Positions 1-5,314 of a stretch of 5,314 bases of DNA are shown here, one piece after another; position 1 is the stretch's first letter; every line of letters begins with the position of its first letter. Source of the DNA: Treponema sp. (lineage in GTDB: Bacteria > Spirochaetota > Spirochaetia > Treponematales > Breznakiellaceae); contig JAISAK010000028.1 in assembly GCA_031266695.1 (NCBI GenBank), forward strand, positions 1-5,314. Direction: 5' to 3'. The notes under the pieces are model-generated. The model saw only the letters and a list, made by a program, of their open reading frames with translations, did no database searches and was not told the DNA's origin. Both the position numbers and the translations under genes were made by a program.

Positions 1-283
1 CGTCAAACATATTGGAAAAGGCGCTGCCGGTGTTGAAATCACCCGCGTCCACAAGGAGTACCTGCGGGCTGGTTGCCTTTACCGCCTTGACATAGGCCGC
101 AACCTCCGCCAGCCCTCCCCTGCCGCCGTTGGGCAGGATTACCCCGTGGTGATCGTTGGTATGAAGCAGCACCAATTCCTGGGTTCCGGTCTGCCCGCTC
201 GAATCCCGAACAGGCTCCGCAAGGAGGAAATTAAGCCCCAAAACAAACATAACCGGGATAAGGAAAAACCTTAAACGTTTCAT
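1..283 (-). CDS. Secreted 5'-nucleotidase / UshA-like metallophosphoesterase, 5' part only
   Basis: The first 94 codons are visible and the gene continues past the left edge. Residues 2-22 form a signal peptide: a basic start (KRLR), a hydrophobic stretch and an A22-E23 junction typical of cleavage, so the enzyme is probably exported to the periplasm. No lipobox cysteine is seen. The mature part opens with the metallophosphoesterase signature LLHTNDHHG (39-47), where D44 and H46 match metal ligands of UshA-type nucleotidases. A second block, VDAGDFNTG (78-86), supplies the ligand D82. Family members remove phosphate from extracellular nucleotides to salvage nucleosides. The ATG is supported by GGAGG five bases upstream. 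A 113-base gap separates it from the GH57-like gene, so it probably has its own promoter. The substrate (nucleotide, UDP-sugar or cyclic nucleotide) cannot be decided from this fragment. Confidence 0.88.
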   Translation of the reverse strand, partial: MKRLRFFLIPVMFVLGLNFLLAEPVRDSSGQTGTQELVLLHTNDHHGVILPNGGRGGLAEVAAYVKAVKATSPQVLLVDAGDFNTGSAFSNMFD

Positions 284-288
284 AAATG

Positions 289-293
289 CCTCC
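289..293 (-). promoter_or_regulatory. Ribosome binding site of the 5'-nucleotidase gene
   Basis: The minus strand reads GGAGG followed by CATTT and then the ATG ending at 281. This is a full Shine-Dalgarno match with 5-base spacing. It fixes the start of the signal-peptide-bearing reading frame. Confidence 0.8.
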
Positions 294-305
294 GTATTAT
301 TATTT

Positions 306-324
306 TTATTCAAGTATTATTCAA
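306..324 (-). repeat. Short direct repeat TTGAATAA, two copies 11 bases apart
   Basis: The octamer TTGAATAA occurs on the minus strand at 324-317 and again at 313-306, a period of 11 bases or about one helical turn. The copies cover or adjoin the candidate -10 region of the nucleotidase promoter. Such phasing would suit a dimeric regulator, but the surrounding DNA is AT-rich, so chance is a real alternative. Confidence 0.35.
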
Positions 325-341
325 TTTATACGGCATTTCAA
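314..341 (-). promoter_or_regulatory. Candidate sigma-70-type promoter for the 5'-nucleotidase gene
   Basis: The minus strand carries TTGAAA (341-336) as a -35 candidate and TAATAC (319-314) as a -10 candidate, with a 16-base spacer. The -35 has five of six consensus bases and the -10 is imperfect. Transcription would start about 20-25 bases before the ATG, leaving room for the GGAGG. The stretch 284-396 is the only real intergenic gap in the window and is far richer in A+T than the flanking genes, which fits a promoter. It is a sequence match only. Confidence 0.4.
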
Positions 342-396
342 TCTTTGAACAGTTCCCTGCAGGGTAAGCGTTTATATTTCTTCTGAAAGTGCCGGG

Positions 397-2280
397 TTAA
401 TGCAGGAATTTCAGGGTAAATTCAAGGCTTCGGGACTTGCCGGGGCCGAGGGAAAAGGGAACTACGGGAATGACGCAGCCTGACCGGCCCCCCGTTCCGG
501 CGGGCTTCACATAGAGGTCAAAGGTATCCGGGGATCCCAGTAGTATCTGCACCTCGTTTTTCAGGTCCTGAATCTTCAGGGTTTCAACATCCTTCAGCCG
601 GTTTCCGGAAAGGGGGATATCTTTGCTTCCCGTTTTGTATTTGAAAAACCGTACAAACCCGTCGTCCCCGCCGGGAAAAGAAAGACTGATGGGGGAAGCA
701 AACTGAAATACGGTTTCGGCTTCGCCGCGGTTTGTAAGACAGTACGTCACCGTAAGGGTATCTTTTTTCAGGGAAAAACATTTTTCGATTTCTATCCGGC
801 CAAAGGGAGAAAACCTGCCCTTTGCGGAAGCGGCGGCTTTCTCCGCCGGCAGCCTGAGACAGACTTTTCCCCTGACCCGATCCATTTCCGCAGGTTCATA
901 CTTTTCATTGCCGCAAAAACGCAGGCCCTTCGGGAAAGCGGATTTTTCCGAACCCGCGCGGTAACCGCCGTCATCAAAAAGCCCTTCGGGGGAATTTACG
1001 AAGGCGGACAATTCTTCGGGAGAAAGCTCCCCGGGCAGGAAGCAGTCGGCGAAGGCGCCCCTTCCCCGGGAAGTGTCCAGATAATTCCACGCCCGCGGCA
1101 GATAGTCGAGTTCAAAAACTTCCCCGCCCCGGAGCCGTATATAACAGTTGATCTTTTGATCCTGAAAAAGATACTCGTCCTCGCCGTCCAGATCGAAATC
1201 AAACTGAATCAGGGAGAAGGTAAATTTCCCCCTTTCCCTGGTAATACGCTCGGCTCCCAGCAGGGATCGGTAAGCCGCTTTCCGGAGGCCGCTGTTCAGG
1301 CTGCTTTCGGTTGAATAAAAAAGATCGCAGCCCTGCGCTTTCCAAAGTTCTTCACGGGCTGTCTGTTTGCGCAGCTTGTCCCCCCGAAGCTGGTTTATCA
1401 GTACGTTGGTAAAGATCATCTTTGAATAGATGCCCGCCGCTTCCGGATGTTCAATGACAAAGCGCCGCGGCAAAGTGTTTTCCGGAATGTAGGCTTTCTT
1501 AAGGCTGCCCAGCCTCTTTAACAGCTTTCCCGGACTTAAACATTCAAGGCCGCTCAGGGAAAGATCGTCAAAAAAGCGATTCCAGGAAATATCGGGAGCC
1601 TCTCCTTCTTCCGCGAAAACACGGGCAGGAAAAACAGATACCATCCAGGTCTTTCCGGCCGGCAGGGATTTCCGAAGCTCCGCGACAACCGGGGAAACTT
1701 TTTTCTCCGCCAGGGCCGCCTCGACTGTCCGGGAAACCGGAAAAACGATGATTGTCTTTCCCTGATCCTCGCAGAGGCACGGATAAAAAAGATCCCCCGC
1801 GGCCAATCCCGCGCCGAGGAAACGATCTTCGTTCAGAAAGGTATACTGCATGCCGCAGGCGCAGAGGGGGCTTGCCAGATTCTGCTCCCACGCAAGATCG
1901 GGTATCCGGCAGCCAAGGGGACGTTTGCCAAATTGTTTTCGGAGGTAGGTAGTCAAAAATTCAATTTGACCGATCTTGTCCTGGAGAGGTATAAGCGGAA
2001 GCATCGGCTCGTAAAAGCCTCCCCCGAGCAGTTCGGTCTGTTTACGGGAAACCATATCTTCTATCAGCATGAACAGTTCCGGATGATTCCGCTCAATCCA
2101 GTTAAGCAGCACCCCCGAATAATGGAGCGCCGCCTGGATCTTCGGAAATTTATAAAGGCCGGAAACAAAGGGCTTTACCCGGCTCCTGTAGACTTCCTCA
2201 AACTCCCTGTCCGCCGCGCCGTAGGGAACATGGGCATGAGAACCCAGTATCAAAACCAGTCCCTTATCTTTTTCAGTCAT
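397..2280 (-). CDS. GH57-fold protein (4-alpha-glucanotransferase/alpha-amylase-like), probably catalytically inactive
   Basis: The product has 627 residues, against about 660 for archaeal 4-alpha-glucanotransferases of family GH57, and it matches them along most of its length. The N-terminal barrel shows H15-A-H17-V-P19 (GH57 motif 1), FEEVY (27-31), HYSG (53-56) and GGFYEPMLPLIP (87-98, motif 2). A middle helical region carries KAQ at 314-316. The C-terminal beta-sandwich resembling DUF1926 begins near residue 357 (FDFDLDG 360-366, FELDY). Active enzymes have a nucleophile Glu in WLTERVW and an acid/base Asp in FHDDGE. Here these positions read RIPDLAW (D128) and FPARV (217-221). About 35 residues around the EMSEW segment (motif 5) are absent near residue 267. 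It has no signal peptide, so it is probably cytoplasmic. Its ATG follows the rnfA stop directly (TAAATG), with GGGGG five bases upstream, so it is cotranscribed with rnf. I infer a glucan-binding, structural or regulatory role rather than hydrolysis. Family assignment is firm; function is unknown. Confidence 0.85.
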   Translation of the reverse strand: MTEKDKGLVLILGSHAHVPYGAADREFEEVYRSRVKPFVSGLYKFPKIQAALHYSGVLLNWIERNHPELFMLIEDMVSRKQTELLGGGFYEPMLPLIPLQDKIGQIEFLTTYLRKQFGKRPLGCRIPDLAWEQNLASPLCACGMQYTFLNEDRFLGAGLAAGDLFYPCLCEDQGKTIIVFPVSRTVEAALAEKKVSPVVAELRKSLPAGKTWMVSVFPARVFAEEGEAPDISWNRFFDDLSLSGLECLSPGKLLKRLGSLKKAYIPENTLPRRFVIEHPEAAGIYSKMIFTNVLINQLRGDKLRKQTAREELWKAQGCDLFYSTESSLNSGLRKAAYRSLLGAERITRERGKFTFSLIQFDFDLDGEDEYLFQDQKINCYIRLRGGEVFELDYLPRAWNYLDTSRGRGAFADCFLPGELSPEELSAFVNSPEGLFDDGGYRAGSEKSAFPKGLRFCGNEKYEPAEMDRVRGKVCLRLPAEKAAASAKGRFSPFGRIEIEKCFSLKKDTLTVTYCLTNRGEAETVFQFASPISLSFPGGDDGFVRFFKYKTGSKDIPLSGNRLKDVETLKIQDLKNEVQILLGSPDTFDLYVKPAGTGGRSGCVIPVVPFSLGPGKSRSLEFTLKFLH

Positions 2281-2871
2281 TTAATCCCCCAGGGCCCTTA
2301 AAAGTATGAAGGCGGCGGAGCTGAAAACAAGGGAAAGGAAGCCCATAGAAACAAGCGCCAGCGGGCTGCCCCGCAGAAAACGCGGCGCCGCTTCCATCTT
2401 GGAACGGCGGCGGATTTCGTCAAGGATGAGCAGAACAAGCAGCATACCGAAGGAAAAGCCGAAACAGAGAACCGCCGCTTCAACAAAGCCGGAAGCGATA
2501 TTCAGTGTGATAAAAAGGGCGGCCGCGGCCAGGCCGTCGCAAAAACCGGTTGCCCCGCCGCCTTCGGCCTCTTTTTCGGGAACAAGCCGGTACAAAAGGC
2601 ATTCAAGACAAAAATAGATCAGCGAACTCAGGGGAAAGACAAGCAGGTATTTAAAAAAGCCCGGAGTAAAATGGGAAAAAACGGAGGTAAACAAAACCCA
2701 CAGAAAAAGAGCGGTGATAAATACAATCCCCGCCTTGAGGAACGGAAGTTTTTTATCCCCCGCCGGATTTACCGCGAGCTGCCGCAGGCCAAGACCGCAC
2801 TGCAGAATAACATTCATGGAAAGGCTGGAAAAAACTCCGAGGAGCGCAAGTCCCGCGGCATGATTACTCAC
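2281..2871 (-). CDS. rnfA: Rnf complex membrane subunit RnfA (divergent)
   Basis: This 196-residue integral membrane protein has the usual RnfA/NqrE length. About six hydrophobic segments are visible, and the C-terminal block (ILDEIRRRSK, then APRFLRGSPLALVSMGFLSL) matches the family pattern of a charged IRER-like turn followed by P-x-x-F-RG-x-P-ALI-x-x-G-LLSL. RnfA and RnfE form the membrane core that holds a 2Fe-2S cluster. The first expected ligand is present as C25, but the second, normally in LITTNCAVLG, reads FITLNIASG here, with Ile replacing Cys. The start is a GTG overlapping the rnfE stop (GTGA), with GGAGG at 2883-2879. The same frame happens to stay open upstream to 3531, but that translation is Arg/Gly/Phe-rich, not membrane-like, and antiparallel to nothing conserved, so the GTG is chosen. 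The GH57-like gene starts at the base after its TAA. NqrE-like naming would be equivalent. Confidence 0.85.
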   Translation of the reverse strand: MSNHAAGLALLGVFSSLSMNVILQCGLGLRQLAVNPAGDKKLPFLKAGIVFITALFLWVLFTSVFSHFTPGFFKYLLVFPLSSLIYFCLECLLYRLVPEKEAEGGGATGFCDGLAAAALFITLNIASGFVEAAVLCFGFSFGMLLVLLILDEIRRRSKMEAAPRFLRGSPLALVSMGFLSLVFSSAAFILLRALGD

Positions 2872-3503
2872 AGGTCTTCCTCCCTGGGCGAATTGACGCT
2901 CCTGAAATAGCGGTAAAGAGCGGTTCCGTAGCCCAGAAGCAGCAGGGCGCCGGCGGAACCCGCGATAATGCCGGCCGGCAGAAAGGCGGTTTCCTGAAAC
3001 GAAAAAAGAAAAACCATTCCCTGCGCGCTGCCCGGCAGTGAAAGGGAAAAAAATCCAAGCGGTTCCCGTACCAGGGACAGCAGGATGACGAGGAGGCCCA
3101 AAACCGCGGCCTCGGAGAGCGCCCTTATTATCGAATCGCCCAGGTCCAGGGATCTCACCCGATCGAAGAGCCCGGAACCGATACAGAGAAGGGGCGTCAG
3201 GGAAACAAAGAAAAAAACCTCCAGACCCGCCAGGGGGCTTAAAAACCAGAGCAGCAGAAGATAAACGCCGCCGATAAAGGAACTTAAAAAAACAAGGATC
3301 AAATTTCTGCCCCTTTTGGGAAAAATCAGTGCGCCGGGGTACGCGGCAAGTACGGAAAAACCCTAAATCCAAAAAAGCGCTCCCGCCGCCAACAGCGCGT
3401 GGGCAAGCCGGGCCGAAGCCATAATAAGCAGCCCGCCCCCGGCGAAACCCGCCAGGGGAGAAGCCGCCCCCCAGAAAAGATTGGACTGACCGGAACCGCT
3501 CAT
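2868..3503 (-). pseudogene. rnfE: Rnf complex membrane subunit RnfE, interrupted by an in-frame TAG
   Basis: From an ATG overlapping the rnfG stop (ATGA, with GGAGGG five bases upstream) to a TGA overlapping the rnfA GTG, one frame of 212 codons reads as a membrane protein, apart from a TAG at codon 47 (3365-3363). The first 46 codons end in ALFWI and the frame resumes with GFSVLAAYPG inside the same predicted membrane helix. The later part keeps family-like features: LLC107IGSGLF, LSLVREPLG (matching the conserved LREIIGNG region) and a late FLPAGIIAG helix. The total length suits RnfE/NqrD. The first cluster cysteine (GLCPTLA in the family) is replaced, reading GAASPLA; C107 is the only cysteine. 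After the TAG, the first in-frame start is a TTG at 3302, with AGGGG seven bases upstream; restart there would give 144 residues and lose the first helices. The TAG could be a recent mutation, a sequencing error or a recoded codon. The RnfE identity rests on position, topology and weak motif matches. Confidence 0.72.
2879..2883 (-). promoter_or_regulatory. Ribosome binding site deciding the rnfA GTG start
   Basis: The minus strand reads GGAGG, then AAGACCT, then GTG at 2871. This strong Shine-Dalgarno match lies inside the end of rnfE. It supports the GTG start over the upstream extension that the open frame would otherwise permit. Confidence 0.75.
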
Positions 3504-4009
3504 TTTCCCCTCCCCGCCGCGGTGTTTTCAATTCGGCGGATATAGATTTGCAGTATACCCTGTGAAAGGCTTCCCGACACCTGCCCGGCGTGAGCGCCCA
3601 GGGGAATTATTTCCTCGACCTTTCCCTCCCCGGAAACCTGGGCGCCGCAGGGAACAAGAATCCCATCCCTCATCACCGCGAAAACAAAAAAACTCGAATC
3701 GGAATTCAAAAGCGAATACCAGGAGCCAAAGAGTCCTTCCCCGGGGGGCGCGGCAAGGGGGGCCGAAAGACGCCGGGGGTCTTCCCGCAAGATCAGCACC
3801 CGGTTTACCGCGCGCATAAGGGCGCGCTCCCTGACGGGCTGGGTTAAAGACCAGATAAGGGCGCCCGCGACGACAAGTCCCGCAATCCATCCCAGAAACA
3901 CGGCCCGATCCCTTAATTTCAAAAGCATATCCCCGCCCGGAGCGGGGGAACCGGAAAAACCGGAGGAGCGGTTTTCGGCCTGAAGATTTTTGTCCGGCAT
4001 GGTATTCAT
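3500..4009 (-). CDS. rnfG: Rnf complex subunit RnfG (short, divergent FMN-binding protein)
   Basis: The 169-residue product has a polar N-terminus of about 35 residues, one membrane helix (37-55) and a C-terminal domain facing the periplasm, as in RnfG. In the family, this domain carries FMN bound covalently to Thr in a D-x-x-[ST]-G-A-T motif. Here the best match is QVSGSLS (143-149), with Leu at the Thr position and no Asp, so covalent FMN is not expected. An FMN_bind-like strand pattern remains around FFVFAVMRDG (107-116), but the domain is reduced. The chosen ATG overlaps the rnfD stop as ATGA, the same arrangement as the next two junctions, with AGAGG eight bases upstream. An in-frame ATG at 4042, preceded by GAGGG, would add 11 residues and overlap rnfD by 37 bases; it cannot be excluded. 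Identification relies strongly on its place between rnfD and rnfE. Confidence 0.75.
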   Translation of the reverse strand: MNTMPDKNLQAENRSSGFSGSPAPGGDMLLKLRDRAVFLGWIAGLVVAGALIWSLTQPVRERALMRAVNRVLILREDPRRLSAPLAAPPGEGLFGSWYSLLNSDSSFFVFAVMRDGILVPCGAQVSGEGKVEEIIPLGAHAGQVSGSLSQGILQIYIRRIENTAAGRGK

Positions 4010-5094
4010 TGGCCGCGCCTCTGTTTCCGGGAATAGAACCATTTTCCCTCAAAGAAGCGGACAGCCGGGGTAAGGGCGTTGACCAGGGCGGCCGCGAAAA
4101 GGGCTCCGTAAAATTCCAAACCCTCGTAGCGGAAGACCCAGGACAGAAAAGCTCCCAGAAGAACGGTAAAAAAAATCCCGACCTTGGACTTTGCCCCGGT
4201 TACGGGTTCGGCCATAAGGACAAAGGCCGTGAGCAGAGTCGCCCCCGAAAAAAAAGCAAAAAGCACGTCGCCGTTAAAAAGAAGGCCCCCAAAGGGAAGA
4301 TCGCCAAAAATCCGGACAAGAATTCCAAAGAGGCCAAGGTACACCAGGGGTATCCATGAACGGCTTATCTGCAAAACGGTAATAACAACCGTGCCCAGAA
4401 GCAGGGCAAGAAGCCCCCTGTCGGCGATAATCCCCGGCGTAGTTCCGGAAACCAGAAGATCAATATAACCGGAAGGAAGCTCGGCCCCGGAAACCGAAAA
4501 AATCGTATTGTTGAGGAAAGAGCTTACCGCCGCGTCAAGGGAACTGCCGCCGCCGGAAAAACCGCCGGCCCCGGAGAGGCGTATCAGCCCCAGGGGGGAA
4601 TTACGGGGGTTGACGAAACCATTCCGAAGGCTTTCCGAAACAATCTCCAGGGGAGATCCCGCAAGGGCCTTCGAAAAAGCTCCGGGCCAGGAAAACCGGA
4701 GAAAAAGCCAGGCCCCAAGAGCCGGGTTAAGCCAGTTTGAGCCAAGGCCGCCAAAACTATGCTTAACCACCACTATGGCAAAGGCCGCGCCCAGAACCGC
4801 GTAGACCGGGTGGATCTGATTCGGCAGAAGCAGCGCGAAAACCATAGCCGAGGCGGCGGCGCTGCCGTCCTTTATTTTCGCAAAGCCCTCTTTCCTGTGG
4901 GTGATGAGAAGCTCCGTAAGAACAGCGGGACAGAGGGCGCAGAGGGCAACAACAAGGGACGCCCCGGAATCGCTCAAGGCCGACTGCAGTACCACAAAGA
5001 ACGAACAGGCAAAGATAAGCCACATCCGCCCCGGCGTGGAACACGAGATATGCACCTGCGGCTTCTGATTCAATATGTTATACCGGTCAGGCAT
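4006..5094 (-). CDS. rnfD: Rnf complex membrane subunit RnfD
   Basis: The 362-residue multi-spanning membrane protein has clear RnfD/NqrB hallmarks: DGSAAASAMVFALLLP (76-91), the AIVVVK-x-x-FGGLG-x-N-x-x-NPA block (106-125), SGTTPG (216-221) in place of the GN-x-PG turn, and MAEPVTGAKSK near the end. RnfD conducts electrons within the inner membrane between flavin carriers and takes part in ion transport. Family members carry FMN on the Thr of an SGAT motif. The nearest match here is VSGAE (201-205), with Glu instead of Thr; another candidate (DAAVSSFL, 187-194) also lacks a Thr. The N-terminal 25 residues are polar, with HISCSTPGRMW close to the family's entry motif. The ATG has GGAGG four bases upstream (5103-5099) and overlaps the end of rnfC by 8 bases; the stop overlaps rnfG. 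The subunit identity is secure; its flavin content is doubtful. Confidence 0.93.
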   Translation of the reverse strand: MPDRYNILNQKPQVHISCSTPGRMWLIFACSFFVVLQSALSDSGASLVVALCALCPAVLTELLITHRKEGFAKIKDGSAAASAMVFALLLPNQIHPVYAVLGAAFAIVVVKHSFGGLGSNWLNPALGAWLFLRFSWPGAFSKALAGSPLEIVSESLRNGFVNPRNSPLGLIRLSGAGGFSGGGSSLDAAVSSFLNNTIFSVSGAELPSGYIDLLVSGTTPGIIADRGLLALLLGTVVITVLQISRSWIPLVYLGLFGILVRIFGDLPFGGLLFNGDVLFAFFSGATLLTAFVLMAEPVTGAKSKVGIFFTVLLGAFLSWVFRYEGLEFYGALFAAALVNALTPAVRFFEGKWFYSRKQRRGQ

Positions 5095-5314
5095 TTCGCC
5101 TCCCCCGGATTTTTCCCAGTATCAGCTCCGACAGAGGCAGCCGGGAAGGACAAACCACTTCGCAGCAGCCGCAGCCGTGACATTCGGAGGCCCCGGCGGG
5201 TTTTTCGCCGTCCGGCAAAACCAAAGCTTTTTTGTATATTTCTTCGGGATCCAGGCCGACCGGACACACACGCCGGCATTCGCCGCAGCTGATACAATTC
5301 TGCTCCGCCTGCCC
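5087..5314 (-). CDS. rnfC: Rnf complex subunit RnfC, C-terminal fragment with two 4Fe-4S motifs
   Basis: Only the last 75 residues lie in the window; the gene continues past the right edge. They contain two ferredoxin-type motifs, CISCGECRRVCP and CHGCGCCEVVCP, each with C-x2-C-x2-C-x3-C-P spacing and separated by about 28 residues, as in RnfC. RnfC is the peripheral cytoplasmic subunit that binds NADH and FMN and passes electrons through its 4Fe-4S clusters to the membrane part. The tail after the second motif is short (PSRLPLSELILGKIR and a few residues more), so this member lacks the long alanine/lysine-rich C-terminal extension of enterobacterial RsxC. All eight cluster cysteines are present, plus one extra Cys in the second motif. 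The TGA lies 8 bases inside rnfD, which supports an rnfC-D-G-E-A order. Confidence 0.92.
   Translation of the reverse strand, partial: GQAEQNCISCGECRRVCPVGLDPEEIYKKALVLPDGEKPAGASECHGCGCCEVVCPSRLPLSELILGKIRGRRNA

Noticed and set aside
325..330. TATAAA on the minus strand as the -10 element of the nucleotidase promoter.
   Set aside because: It is close to the consensus, but no reasonable -35 lies 16-18 bases upstream; the TTGAAA/TAATAC pair has better spacing.
355..364. The palindrome CCCTGCAGGG as a terminator of the GH57-like gene.
   Set aside because: It would form a hairpin of only three base pairs with a four-base loop, and no run of T follows it on the minus strand.
1933..2301. A 122-codon plus-strand frame opposite the start of the GH57-like gene.
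   Set aside because: It is the shadow of conserved GH57 sequence (GFYEP and neighbouring blocks), with no ribosome binding site and no recognisable domain.
2281..3531. A single 416-codon minus-strand frame covering rnfA and extending upstream through the rnfE region.
   Set aside because: Only the last 196 codons look like a real protein (RnfA). The upstream part is Arg/Gly/Pro/Phe-rich, has no membrane pattern, and lies in the wrong frame across a gene whose own frame matches RnfE. The GTG at 2871 has a strong ribosome binding site.
3528..4052. A 174-codon minus-strand frame overlapping rnfG.
   Set aside because: It is Arg/Gly-rich with no membrane helix, while the alternative frame gives a single-helix RnfG-like protein whose ends overlap its neighbours as ATGA.
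4759..5292. A 177-codon plus-strand frame opposite rnfD and rnfC.
   Set aside because: It is Arg/Lys/Pro-rich, matches no known family, and lies antisense to genes with clear conserved motifs. It is a by-product of GC-rich codon use.

Overview
The window holds six protein-coding genes, all on the minus strand. They are packed with almost no space between them, except for one AT-rich gap at 284-396. Reading in the direction of transcription (right to left), the order is: the 3' end of rnfC, complete rnfD, rnfG, an rnfE-like gene interrupted by an in-frame TAG, rnfA, a large gene of the glycoside hydrolase family 57 (GH57, 4-alpha-glucanotransferase-like) type, then the gap, and the 5' end of a secreted 5'-nucleotidase (UshA-like). 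No RNA gene, mobile element or CRISPR array was seen.

Organism: the gene content, the divergent Rnf sequences, the moderately GC-rich coding DNA and the AT-rich intergenic DNA suggest a spirochaete of the Treponema type. This is a judgement from general resemblance; nothing in the window proves it.

2281-5314 is an Rnf-type electron-transport cluster. Rnf is a membrane complex that couples electron transfer between ferredoxin and NAD to ion movement across the inner membrane. Successive genes overlap by 4 to 8 bases (rnfC/rnfD 8, rnfD/rnfG ATGA, rnfG/rnfE ATGA, rnfE/rnfA GTGA), so translation is probably coupled. RnfC keeps both 4Fe-4S motifs. The membrane subunits are unusual: RnfD and RnfG lack the threonine that normally carries covalent FMN, RnfE and RnfA together keep only two of the four cysteines expected to hold the intramembrane 2Fe-2S cluster, rnfE carries an amber codon at position 47, and no rnfB follows rnfA.

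397-2280, starting directly after the rnfA stop codon, encodes a 627-residue GH57-fold protein. Its fold-defining blocks are recognisable, but both catalytic acids have been replaced and a C-terminal active-site segment is missing. It looks like a non-catalytic member of the family, cotranscribed with the Rnf genes.

284-396 is non-coding and AT-rich. It holds a candidate promoter, a short direct repeat and a strong ribosome binding site for the 5'-nucleotidase gene, which runs off the left edge. I see no convincing terminator after the GH57-like gene.
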